Positions 1 to 6,854 of a stretch of DNA of 46,050 nucleotides are shown in pieces (position 1 is the stretch's first letter; each line of letters starts with the position of its first letter). The notes below the pieces were generated by a model. It had not been told where the DNA came from. It worked only from the letters and a program-made list of their open reading frames with translations, and searched no databases. This DNA comes from Prevotella sp. (GTDB lineage Bacteria; Bacteroidota; Bacteroidia; Bacteroidales; Bacteroidaceae), in NCBI GenBank assembly GCA_017478085.1, contig JAFVEE010000024.1, forward strand, positions 1 to 46,050, given 5' to 3'. The position numbers were made by a program, and so were the translations under genes.

Positions 1-1667
1 TCCTCAGTGGGCATGTTGAAGGTGTAGCTGTTGTTGGACACGCTGCCGGTCACATCGGTTCCGTTCACGGTCAGGGCGCTCAATATGTAGCCTCTTTCGG
101 GGGTGATGGTCAAGGTGACGGAGGCGTTCTCCGCACAGTAGCGCGTGCCGTTGTAGTTGAGTTGCACGCCGCTGCTAGCGGTCATACTGCCACCGGTTAC
201 ACTGCCGGGGAGGGTAAGCTTGCGCAGCCTGGGCGCGGTAACGCTTTCGCCGTTTCGGCCGACGGCGACGAGCGAACTGCCGCCGTTATTGATCGTGCCG
301 CTTTCGCTGTAATAGTAGCAGCCGGTACAGGAACCGTTATACTTCTGGCCGATAATAGCGCCTGTCGAGCTTGAGTTTCCTTTGAGGGTCGGGTCGAGGA
401 CATAACAATTGCTGACAGTCGTATTATCTGTCGAGCCGATCAGTCCGCCAATGCCGTCGCCGAATTTTGTACCGGCAGTATCGCTGGAATCTATATAGGG
501 GCTGACAAGGCGCACATTGCTGATCGTTGCGCCGTTGGTCATAAGGAAGAGCCCCAAATAATTGACATAGTTCTTCTTGTAAAGCCCGGTGATATAATGG
601 TTGCCGCCATCATAGGTGCCGCTGAATGGGTGGTTGTAACAGCCGATTCCCGTGAAGTTGCCGCTAAGCGTAATATCGGCGGTTTGCTTGAAGGTCTTGC
701 CGCTGCAATTATTGCTTTGGCTGTAGGTGGCCAGCGTGTTAAGCGCCTCACGACTGTCAATGATGAATCCGCCGATTGTCGCGTCATAGGTCAGACCGTC
801 GATTTCGGCCTTCCACTTAGCATAGAAGGTCTTGTCACCCGACGAGTCATAGGGGATGCCCGTAACCGCCGTACCATAAAATTCAGGATTGTCGTACCAT
901 CCCTCAAAGACGTAGCCCGGGCGCGTGGGATCGGAGAAGGTCACGGTCTCGTCGTCCCTGTAGGAGTTGGGGTTGGAAGCCGCGTTGTCGCCGCCGTTCA
1001 GGTTGTAGGTGATACTGTAGGTAACGGGCGCCACGTATGAATAGGTCGTGCCGTTAAACGTCACGTTTGCAGCATAAGGTTCGCTCGATGAAGTCACAGT
1101 GGCGTTGACCGTCGCGGTGAGGCTTGTGTTTTCAGCGCACATGAATGTTGCCGTGCAGGTAGAATGATCGCTCGACCAGTTCCACTTCGGCTTGAGTGCC
1201 GCCACACAGGTAACGGTACAGACTTTTGCGCCTTTGGTGCCTGCATTTGCCGAAAGTTTGTCGTAAGTTGTATAGCCGTCGGAACTCAGCCCCGGAGTGA
1301 GGCCGGTTATGTCCGATGCCTTCCAATGAGCCGAAGCATCAGCATCCGTAGCTAAGCTTATGTCGCCACTTGTATCTCCATTTGTCTGCGCTTTCAAGTA
1401 GCCATAAGTGGGGTTGTAAATAAGTTGCACGGACGTTGTCTGGGATCTGTTAATGCCCGTCCAGTCCACTCTGTAGAAATGGTCGCTGAAGGCGAACCTG
1501 GCCGTGGCCGTGCCCTGCTGGGACACCGCCACGAAGTCCGTGAGCCATGCCCTCGCCGTGGTCGTGGTGAGCAGCATGAGCAGTGCCACGGGCAGTCGCT
1601 TTAGCGGGAAGGCGAGCGTCGCCGCTGCCCTCGCGCAGAATTTTGTGATGTTTGTTTTCATTGTCAT
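1..1667 (-). CDS. Secreted InlB-repeat/GLUG-like surface protein, C-terminus cut by window edge
   Basis: An open frame runs without a stop from the ATG at 1667 (alternative in-frame ATG at 1661) to the window edge, about 555 codons. The N-terminus has a basic stretch and a hydrophobic segment (LPVALLMLLTTTTARA), a signal peptide. Near residues 215-275 is a Listeria-Bacteroides (InlB B) repeat, with YTITYNLNGGDNAASN, GYVFEGWYDN and a closing FYAKW. Next comes a beta-helix-like GLUG section (FSGTYDGGNHYITGLYK, GLFLM, GIGGLIGS, TVSNCYV), then a divergent InlB-type repeat (VTLTITPERGYILSALTVNG). Such proteins are cell-surface adhesins or scaffold proteins in Bacteroidetes. A sorting tail would lie outside the window. 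No good -7 box was found upstream. Specific function unknown; the domain calls come from motif recognition by eye. Confidence 0.8.
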   Translation of the reverse strand, partial: MTMKTNITKFCARAAATLAFPLKRLPVALLMLLTTTTARAWLTDFVAVSQQGTATARFAFSDHFYRVDWTGINRSQTTSVQLIYNPTYGYLKAQTNGDTSGDISLATDADASAHWKASDITGLTPGLSSDGYTTYDKLSANAGTKGAKVCTVTCVAALKPKWNWSSDHSTCTATFMCAENTSLTATVNATVTSSSEPYAANVTFNGTTYSYVAPVTYSITYNLNGGDNAASNPNSYRDDETVTFSDPTRPGYVFEGWYDNPEFYGTAVTGIPYDSSGDKTFYAKWKAEIDGLTYDATIGGFIIDSREALNTLATYSQSNNCSGKTFKQTADITLSGNFTGIGCYNHPFSGTYDGGNHYITGLYKKNYVNYLGLFLMTNGATISNVRLVSPYIDSSDTAGTKFGDGIGGLIGSTDNTTVSNCYVLDPTLKGNSSSTGAIIGQKYNGSCTGCYYYSESGTINNGGSSLVAVGRNGESVTAPRLRKLTLPGSVTGGSMTASSGVQLNYNGTRYCAENASVTLTITPERGYILSALTVNGTDVTGSVSNNSYTFNMPTE

Positions 1668-1739
1668 TGCTTTTTTTAATGTTATGATGATGTTTGTTGA
1701 TTTTTTATGTTATTATTCTGTTTATTCAATTATTATTCG

Positions 1740-1747
1740 TACCTTTG
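1740..1747 (+). promoter_or_regulatory. Bacteroidetes -7 box (TACCTTTG) of the toxin-antitoxin operon
   Basis: TACCTTTG followed by C fits the Bacteroidetes sigma-ABfr -7 consensus TAnnTTTG. It lies about 105 bp before the antitoxin ATG, so the transcript would have a long leader that includes the hairpin at 1782-1804. Confidence 0.6.
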
Positions 1748-1781
1748 CACGCGAAAGCGTGCGAGAACGGGCTGCGCCTCA

Positions 1782-1804
1782 GCAATTCGAGCGAGCTCGA
1801 TTGC
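1782..1804 (+). promoter_or_regulatory. Hairpin in the toxin-antitoxin leader
   Basis: GCAATTCGAG and CTCGATTGC pair over nine bases with one bulged T and a CGAG loop. The hairpin lies between the -7 box at 1740 and the antitoxin start at 1854. It could be an operator for the antitoxin-toxin complex, an RNA leader structure or part of a dispersed repeat. The sequence alone does not decide. Confidence 0.45.
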
Positions 1805-1853
1805 GTTCGGCTTGCACCGTCCTTGCGGCGTGAAGTTTAAACAAGTTAGGATT

Positions 1854-2105
1854 ATGACTGCAATACAATTAAACTCAGAATTGTTTTTTGCCCTGGGCAA
1901 GATAGCCAGTGACGAGGGACTGATGGTGAAACTCTTGAAGTATGCCAAGAAGCTGGCCGCACAGAAGGATGACGAGACGCTTGTGACGAAGGAGGAGTTC
2001 ATGGCCAGTTTAGAGCGTGGCGAGGAGGAGTACAGACAAGGCAAATGTGTCCGACTACAGCCCGGAGAATCGGTATCGGAAATGCTGAGGAGGAGTGGAC
2101 TGTAA
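1854..2105 (+). CDS. Antitoxin of a YoeB-type toxin-antitoxin pair
   Basis: This 83-residue acidic protein begins ELFFALGKIASDEGLMVKLLKYAKKLA and continues with a TKEEFMASLERGEEEY segment. I recognise this pattern as a common Bacteroidetes partner of small RelE/YoeB-fold toxins. It is not a clear YefM. I chose the ATG at 1854 because the frame extends upstream only through the promoter and leader hairpin. Its stop codon overlaps the toxin start by one base (TAATG), so translation is probably coupled. The likely role is to bind and neutralise the toxin and to autorepress the operon. The antitoxin call rests mainly on position and size. Confidence 0.75.
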   Translation: MTAIQLNSELFFALGKIASDEGLMVKLLKYAKKLAAQKDDETLVTKEEFMASLERGEEEYRQGKCVRLQPGESVSEMLRRSGL

Positions 2106-2377
2106 TGTATAGCATCGATTTCACCACCGAGGCCCGCGAGGGACTGGCAATGCTGGAGAAGAACGAGCCAAAAGCCTTTGCAAAAGCTGTGCGCTTCATT
2201 GAGGATTTGAAGGTTCATCCCAAGACTGGGCTGGGACATCCCGAACCGCTGAAGGGCAAGCCCGAGGGCCGCTGGAGCCGCGAGATTACGAAGAAACACC
2301 GTCTGGTGTATCGCATCTTTGAAGATGAGGTACTTGTCCTTGTTCTCAGAAGCTACGGGCATTACGACGACAAGTAA
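2105..2377 (+). CDS. yoeB: YoeB/Txe family mRNA interferase toxin
   Basis: This 90-residue protein has the YoeB signature across its C-terminal half: GHPEPLKGKPEGRWSREI, KKHRLVYRI and a terminal SYGHYDDK. In E. coli YoeB the catalytic set is a Glu, an Arg and a C-terminal His-Tyr. Here PEPLKG, HRLVYR and GHY provide matching residues, so the toxin looks intact. Known family members bind the ribosome and cleave mRNA in the A site. The ATG at 2105 overlaps the antitoxin stop (TAATG), which decides the start over upstream in-frame candidates inside the antitoxin gene. No terminator was seen directly after it. Confidence 0.9.
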   Translation: MYSIDFTTEAREGLAMLEKNEPKAFAKAVRFIEDLKVHPKTGLGHPEPLKGKPEGRWSREITKKHRLVYRIFEDEVLVLVLRSYGHYDDK

Positions 2378-2435
2378 TCCTCCTTTCCTCCCTGACTCCT
2401 TAGAATAAATTAATCCCTTAGAATGAATATCTACT

Positions 2436-2507
2436 TTAGAAAGTATATCCATTCACGGCATTCCAATCCTCGGTGTGGGAAATGGTGTCAGTAGCTTTGA
2501 TCTGCAT
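2436..2507 (-). CDS. Possible 23-residue mini-ORF behind its own promoter
   Basis: A short frame, MQIKATDTISHTEDWNAVNGYTF, starts 43 bp downstream of a good minus-strand -7 box (2550-2557). I do not recognise it. It could be a leader peptide, the relic 5' end of a decayed gene or chance. It points towards the 3' end of the toxin gene, so its transcript would be antisense to the toxin-antitoxin operon if it read through. Confidence 0.25.
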   Translation of the reverse strand: MQIKATDTISHTEDWNAVNGYTF

Positions 2508-2549
2508 AATGTTAACGGTTTAAGTGGAACAGCCGCACCAGAAGCACGG

Positions 2550-2557
2550 CAAAGATA
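2550..2557 (-). promoter_or_regulatory. Minus-strand -7 box (TATCTTTG) in the gap
   Basis: The minus strand reads CATATCTTTGCC, a strong TAnnTTTG match. It is opposed to the plus-strand box at 2675-2682. No full-length gene follows it on the minus strand, only a 23-codon frame. Confidence 0.45.
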
Positions 2558-2575
2558 TGAATATGACGCGACGCA

Positions 2576-2646
2576 GGGTGTGTAAATTCTCGCAAGGGTG
2601 TATAAAATCGACGAATGAGGTGTGAAAATTCGTAGAATTTATACAC
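2576..2646. repeat. Three imperfect iterons and a dyad upstream of the GH43 cluster
   Basis: The motif (A)GGTGTRNAAATT/C recurs at about 2576, 2596 and 2618, spaced 20-22 bp, that is about two helical turns. The outer arms GTGTATAAA (2598-2606) and TTTATACAC (2638-2646) form a perfect 9-bp dyad. The set sits just upstream of a -33/-7 promoter (TTTGG near 2651, TATCTTTG at 2675). This is the arrangement of a regulator binding site, possibly for an AraC-type protein. The regulator is not identified. Confidence 0.5.
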
Positions 2647-2674
2647 TTAGTTTGGATTTTCGCTCACTTATTCG

Positions 2675-2682
2675 TATCTTTG
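2675..2682 (+). promoter_or_regulatory. -7 box (TATCTTTG) for the AraC fragment and GH43 cluster
   Basis: TATCTTTGC with a TTTGG element about 20 bp upstream matches the Bacteroidetes promoter consensus. It is only 8 bp before the ATG at 2691, so the transcript would be nearly leaderless for that start. It is the only good promoter seen before the GH43 operon. Confidence 0.65.
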
Positions 2683-2690
2683 CAACCGAT

Positions 2691-2909
2691 ATGGAGACGT
2701 TGACTTTAGGAGCGATGCAGTTTACGGCGGTGGTGCTGATGGCGCTGCTCACGTTCAAACTGCTGGCCCACCCCGAATGGGGCTTCGAGGCTGTGGCCGA
2801 CTACTGCGGCTTCAACAGCCGCGAATACTTCCACCGCATCTTCAAGGAGCATCAGGGCATGACACCAGCGCAGTACCAGAAACAACACGGCGTTATACCA
2901 CAAAGCTAA
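2691..2909 (+). CDS. AraC-type HTH C-terminal fragment with hydrophobic N-terminus
   Basis: This 72-residue frame ends in a clear second AraC helix-turn-helix: WGFEAVADYCGFNSREYF followed by FKEHQGMTPAQYQKQ. The first HTH and any sensor domain are missing. Before the HTH is a hydrophobic run, MQFTAVVLMALLTFKLLA, that could span a membrane. The start is at 2691 or the in-frame ATG at 2715; both lie after the -7 box, and the first is nearly leaderless. GH43 begins 22 bp downstream. In Bacteroidetes, AraC-type HTHs usually sit at the C-terminus of hybrid two-component regulators of polysaccharide loci, so this may be a relic of one that remained under a live promoter. A functional single-HTH protein is less likely but possible. 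Confidence 0.6.
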   Translation: METLTLGAMQFTAVVLMALLTFKLLAHPEWGFEAVADYCGFNSREYFHRIFKEHQGMTPAQYQKQHGVIPQS

Positions 2910-2931
2910 AACTTAAAAAACAATCATAACA

Positions 2932-5748
2932 ATGAAAAGACTATTCGCACTATTGCTGGCACTGGCCCCACTGGCGGGCGTATGGGCCCAACAGGAAATG
3001 ACATCGGCCCAGGCCAAGGCCCTCTACAAGGCCACGTCGAATAAGTGGGTGAGCGTGCACGACCCCTCGGTGGTGTGGGAGCCTAACCAGAAGCGCTACT
3101 ACATCTTCGGCTCGCACAAGGCCGGCGCCTATACCACCGACTTGCAGAACTGGACGCAGGCCAACCCCACATGGACGCCCTCGGCCAACAACCAGGCCTT
3201 CGTCACCCCGCAGGTGAAGAAGGTGAAGAAAGGCGGCGTTGAGGTAGACCTGCCCGCCTTCAACGCCATGGAGTGGAGCGCCCGCACCGATGCCAGCTAC
3301 AACATCAACGGCAATATGTGGGCCCCCGACGTGATCTGGAACCCCACGATGAAGAAGTGGTGCATGTACCTGAGCATCAACGGCGATGCCTGGCACTCCA
3401 GCATCGTCCTGCTCACCAGTAGCAGCATTACCGGTCCCTACGCCTATCAAGGCCCCGTGGTGATATGCGGCTTTCAGGATTCTGGCCACAGCTACAAGGG
3501 CACCGACCTGGAGCTGGTGTTGGGCACGCAGAGCTCGCTGCCTTCGCGCTATAACGTAGGCTCCGGGTGGGGACGCCGCTGGCCTCATACCATCGACCCC
3601 GCCGTGTTCTTCGACCAGGAGGGCAAGCTCTGGATGGTCTACGGCTCGTGGAGCGGCGGCATCTGGATGCTGGAGCTCGACGAGGAGACGGGCCTCCGCG
3701 ACTACGACGTGGTCTACCCCTCGACGGGTGGTTCGACCGACGGCGTGACCAGCGATCCCTATTTCGGAAAGAAGGTGGGCGGTGGCTACTACGTGTCGGG
3801 CGAGGGCTCTTATATTGAGTATGTGGGCGGCTACTACTATCTGTTCATCAGCTACGGCTTCTTCGACTCCGTGGGCGGCTACGTGATGCGTGTGTTCCGC
3901 TCGCAGAAGCCCGACGGCCCATACGTCGATGCCAATGGCGTGAATGCCATTTTCACCAGCTACAAGATGAACTACGGTGCCAATGCCGACACCCGTGGCG
4001 TGAAGATTATGGGCCCCTACGCTGGCTGGGGCTTTATGACCAATGGCGAGCTGTCGCAGGGCCACAACTCCGTGATCCATGCCGACGATGGCCGCACCTA
4101 TCTGGTGTACCACACCCGTTTCAACGACGGTAGCGAGGGCCATCAGGTGCGCGTGCACCAGCTGTTCCAGACCAAGACGGGCTGGCTCGTGGCCTCGCCC
4201 TTCGAGTATAACGGCGAACAGCTGACCGACGAGGACGTTGCCCAGCGCGAGCTGTTCAGCAACGACGAGGTGGCCGGCACCTACCAGCTGCTGGTTCATA
4301 AGTATGCCACCGACTATGCCAACCGCGAGGTGGTCAGGCCCGTAAGCATCACCCTGGGTGCCGACGGTAAGGTGAGCGGAGCCTACAATGGCACCTGGAC
4401 CCGCGACGCGGGCACCAGCTACCTGAAGCTGGTGATGGGCGGCGTGACCTACAACGGCGTGCTCGTAGAACAGCAGATGGACAAGCAGAGCATCAAGACC
4501 ATTGCCTTCTCGGCCCTGGCCAACAATGGGCTGAACATCTGGGGCTACCGTATGCGCGACGACTATGCCCTGGCCTGGCAGCTGAACAACCAGAAGGAGC
4601 CCGTCAGCGAGGGGCAGAACATCACCCGTAACGTCGACCTGCACGCCATGCACCAGGGCGATGTCAACGTGCTCATGCAGTGGACCAGCTCGCAGCCGCA
4701 GGCTTTCTCCGACCATGGGCGCTACAACCCCGCCGGGCTCACCGAGCCCCTGACCGTGAAGCTCACCGCCCGCATAGAGGCAGGCAACTGGTTCTGGCAG
4801 AAAGACTACAACGCCACGCTGGCTGCCGAAAGCTATCCTGAGACCGACAAGTGGAAGACGGGCATACTGGCCTACTATAACTTCGACGGCGAGCAGCTGG
4901 TCAACGCCTTCAACACCGACGAGAAGGCCACGCCGCGACGGGGCTCATCGTCGGCCAAGTATCCTGTGCAGGAGGACGATGCGCTGCAGCTGCGCAATGG
5001 CAAGGTGATGCACCTGAGCTTCGGGGCCAGTGGCAGCGAGAGCTACCTCATGATGCCCAACCCCCTCTATGGCAAGGAGCTGGCCAGTGGTGCCACCATC
5101 AGCTTCTGGGTGCGCCGTACCGACGACTCCAACCTGTGGGATGCCCTCTATGGCTTTTACAACGGCTCCACCAAGGCACGCCTCTTTATGACGGGCAATG
5201 CCTATACGGGCTTCAACGACAATGCCGGCAACTGGTTCGATCAGAACAACCCCAACAGCGTGCAGACGAACTACCTGAGTGGCACGCGCTGGCACCTGGT
5301 CACGGTGGTGTTCAACCGCTCTACCCAGGGCGTTCGCGTCTATGTAGACGGTTCGCTCAAGTCGGCCTCCGAGAAGTTCGAGGGCTCGATGGGCGACAAG
5401 AGCGTCACCAAGACCTCGTTCGACTACAACCTGCTGGTCGACCACATTGCCAAGTGCCAGTATTTCTACTTAGGCTACGGGTCGTTCTGGGGCTCGGCCG
5501 ATGCCTGCTACGACGATCTGCTGTTCTACGACTATCCCATCAGCCTTGTCGAGGTGCTGGCGCTCAACACCATGCTCAACCGCGTCTACGATATTGCCAC
5601 GGGCGGCGAGCCTGCCTCTGTGCAGTCCTCGGCGGTTGCTCCGCTATCGCAGCAGGGTCGGTTGTTCGACCTGCAAGGCCGTCCTGTCGAGGGCAGTCCG
5701 CGTCCTGGCCTCTATATTCGCGGCGGCAGGAAAGTCATCGTCAAGTAA
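2932..5748 (+). CDS. GH43 family endo-arabinanase-like enzyme with LamG-type domain and T9SS tail
   Basis: This 938-residue protein has a signal peptide (MKRLFALLLALAPLAGVWAQ). The GH43 five-blade propeller carries a catalytic base in HDPSVVWE (Asp44), a modulating Asp in TIDPAVFFD (about 222), an acid in GEGSYIEYVGG (about Glu295) and the GHNSVIH motif (about 378). The layout resembles endo-1,5-alpha-L-arabinanases of Bacteroides (GH43_4/5 type). A beta-rich C-terminal accessory domain follows, then a LamG/concanavalin-like domain (about 640-880). The tail (GRLFDLQGRPVEG, GLYIRGG, ending KVIVK) is a type A T9SS sorting signal, so it should be exported to the cell surface. It heads a run of four exported proteins on the same strand with 13-30 bp gaps. 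Arabinan as substrate is inferred. Confidence 0.88.
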   Translation: MKRLFALLLALAPLAGVWAQQEMTSAQAKALYKATSNKWVSVHDPSVVWEPNQKRYYIFGSHKAGAYTTDLQNWTQANPTWTPSANNQAFVTPQVKKVKKGGVEVDLPAFNAMEWSARTDASYNINGNMWAPDVIWNPTMKKWCMYLSINGDAWHSSIVLLTSSSITGPYAYQGPVVICGFQDSGHSYKGTDLELVLGTQSSLPSRYNVGSGWGRRWPHTIDPAVFFDQEGKLWMVYGSWSGGIWMLELDEETGLRDYDVVYPSTGGSTDGVTSDPYFGKKVGGGYYVSGEGSYIEYVGGYYYLFISYGFFDSVGGYVMRVFRSQKPDGPYVDANGVNAIFTSYKMNYGANADTRGVKIMGPYAGWGFMTNGELSQGHNSVIHADDGRTYLVYHTRFNDGSEGHQVRVHQLFQTKTGWLVASPFEYNGEQLTDEDVAQRELFSNDEVAGTYQLLVHKYATDYANREVVRPVSITLGADGKVSGAYNGTWTRDAGTSYLKLVMGGVTYNGVLVEQQMDKQSIKTIAFSALANNGLNIWGYRMRDDYALAWQLNNQKEPVSEGQNITRNVDLHAMHQGDVNVLMQWTSSQPQAFSDHGRYNPAGLTEPLTVKLTARIEAGNWFWQKDYNATLAAESYPETDKWKTGILAYYNFDGEQLVNAFNTDEKATPRRGSSSAKYPVQEDDALQLRNGKVMHLSFGASGSESYLMMPNPLYGKELASGATISFWVRRTDDSNLWDALYGFYNGSTKARLFMTGNAYTGFNDNAGNWFDQNNPNSVQTNYLSGTRWHLVTVVFNRSTQGVRVYVDGSLKSASEKFEGSMGDKSVTKTSFDYNLLVDHIAKCQYFYLGYGSFWGSADACYDDLLFYDYPISLVEVLALNTMLNRVYDIATGGEPASVQSSAVAPLSQQGRLFDLQGRPVEGSPRPGLYIRGGRKVIVK

Positions 5749-5778
5749 CCATTTTTCCCCCCATCCCTTATTTCTGCT

Positions 5779-6840
5779 ATGAAGAAAACACTATTGTTAT
5801 CGCTGCTGCTCATGGCCGGTGCACTTGGTGCGCAGACCATTGAGCGGCCCGAGGCCCTCATGCAGGGCAAGCAGCTGGTCGTCACCACCACCGGCGGCCA
5901 GACCTATCACTATGTGGTAAGCCAGTTAGACTCGCCTATGCTGCACCGGCTGGGCGAGCAGATCGCCGTTCAGGGCGATACCTTCCTGATCAGCGAGGTG
6001 AAATCGCTGCGCTTCCGACCCATGCGCCACTTTGTGCTCAATGAGGACAGTACCTCGTTCGGTGCCAACTATGCCGTAGACCACGGCCTGCTGGCCTTCC
6101 GTCGCACCCTCAACCTGGGGGCGTGGAACTCGGTCACCGTTCCCTTCAACCTCACGGGCGAGCAGGTTCGCCAGGCGTTTGGGCAGGATGCCCGTCTGGC
6201 CCAGGCCAGCAAGATGCGCGAGGGCGGCGAGGATGCCTTTGAGTTTGCCACCGTCGACCTGCACACCCCCGCCGTGGCCCTGAAGGCCGGCAGCCACTAT
6301 CTGTTGTGGCCCACGCGCCAGCCCGACGTGCCCGCTGGTGAGCAGCTGTCCTCGTCGTGGAGCGCCGATAGGGTCGAAGGCCCCGTCTACCTGCTGCCCA
6401 CTGTGTCGCTTAAAGTCAATCAGGCCAAGCCCTCGCCCCAGAACCTGTACGGGGCTGGTAGTCAGCACGTCTATATCAATGGCACCTACTATCGCCTGGA
6501 CGGTACCTACAAGGTGGGCGTGCTCACCAAGAACCGCAAGGTGTCGCCCGGGGCCTATACCTTCAACGACGACGGACTGGCCGTTCAGCATGCCGACTCA
6601 ACGATCCTGCCCGCCTTCCGCTCCTGGTTCCAGAACCTGAGCACTCCCGCTGGGTCGCTGCATTTCTATGTCGACGGCATCAGCGACGATCTGCTGGCCA
6701 CTGGCATCGAGCCCGTGATTGCCCAGCGGCAGGCCGCTTCCGCTGCCGTCTACGACCTACAGGGCCGCCGCCTGCCCCGCGAGGCCACCCTGCGCAAGGG
6801 CATCTACATTGTTGGTGGAAAGAAACAAATCGTGAAATAA
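5779..6840 (+). CDS. Exported protein of unknown function with T9SS tail
   Basis: This 353-residue protein starts with a signal peptide (MKKTLLLSLLLMAGALGAQ). An early segment (GGQTYHYVVSQLDSP, FLISEVKSLRF) resembles short beta-strand modules common at the N-terminus of Bacteroidetes exported proteins. The rest is beta-rich with no recognised catalytic motif. The end (AVYDLQGRRLPRE, GIYIVGGKKQIVK) is a T9SS type A sorting tail, nearly the same as in GH43 upstream. It starts 30 bp after GH43 and ends 14 bp before the DUF6055 gene, so one transcript is likely. It could be a binding or structural partner of the secreted enzymes. I do not recognise a specific function. Confidence 0.8.
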   Translation: MKKTLLLSLLLMAGALGAQTIERPEALMQGKQLVVTTTGGQTYHYVVSQLDSPMLHRLGEQIAVQGDTFLISEVKSLRFRPMRHFVLNEDSTSFGANYAVDHGLLAFRRTLNLGAWNSVTVPFNLTGEQVRQAFGQDARLAQASKMREGGEDAFEFATVDLHTPAVALKAGSHYLLWPTRQPDVPAGEQLSSSWSADRVEGPVYLLPTVSLKVNQAKPSPQNLYGAGSQHVYINGTYYRLDGTYKVGVLTKNRKVSPGAYTFNDDGLAVQHADSTILPAFRSWFQNLSTPAGSLHFYVDGISDDLLATGIEPVIAQRQAASAAVYDLQGRRLPREATLRKGIYIVGGKKQIVK

Positions 6841-6854
6841 ACCTTCATCATACT

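Noticed and set aside
1733-2452. A 239-residue minus-strand frame covering the toxin-antitoxin genes
   Set aside because: It overlaps two well-supported, coupled plus-strand genes and resembles no protein I know.
2950-4716. A 588-residue minus-strand frame opposite the GH43 gene
   Set aside because: Shadow of a codon-biased gene; the GH43 motifs lie on the plus strand.
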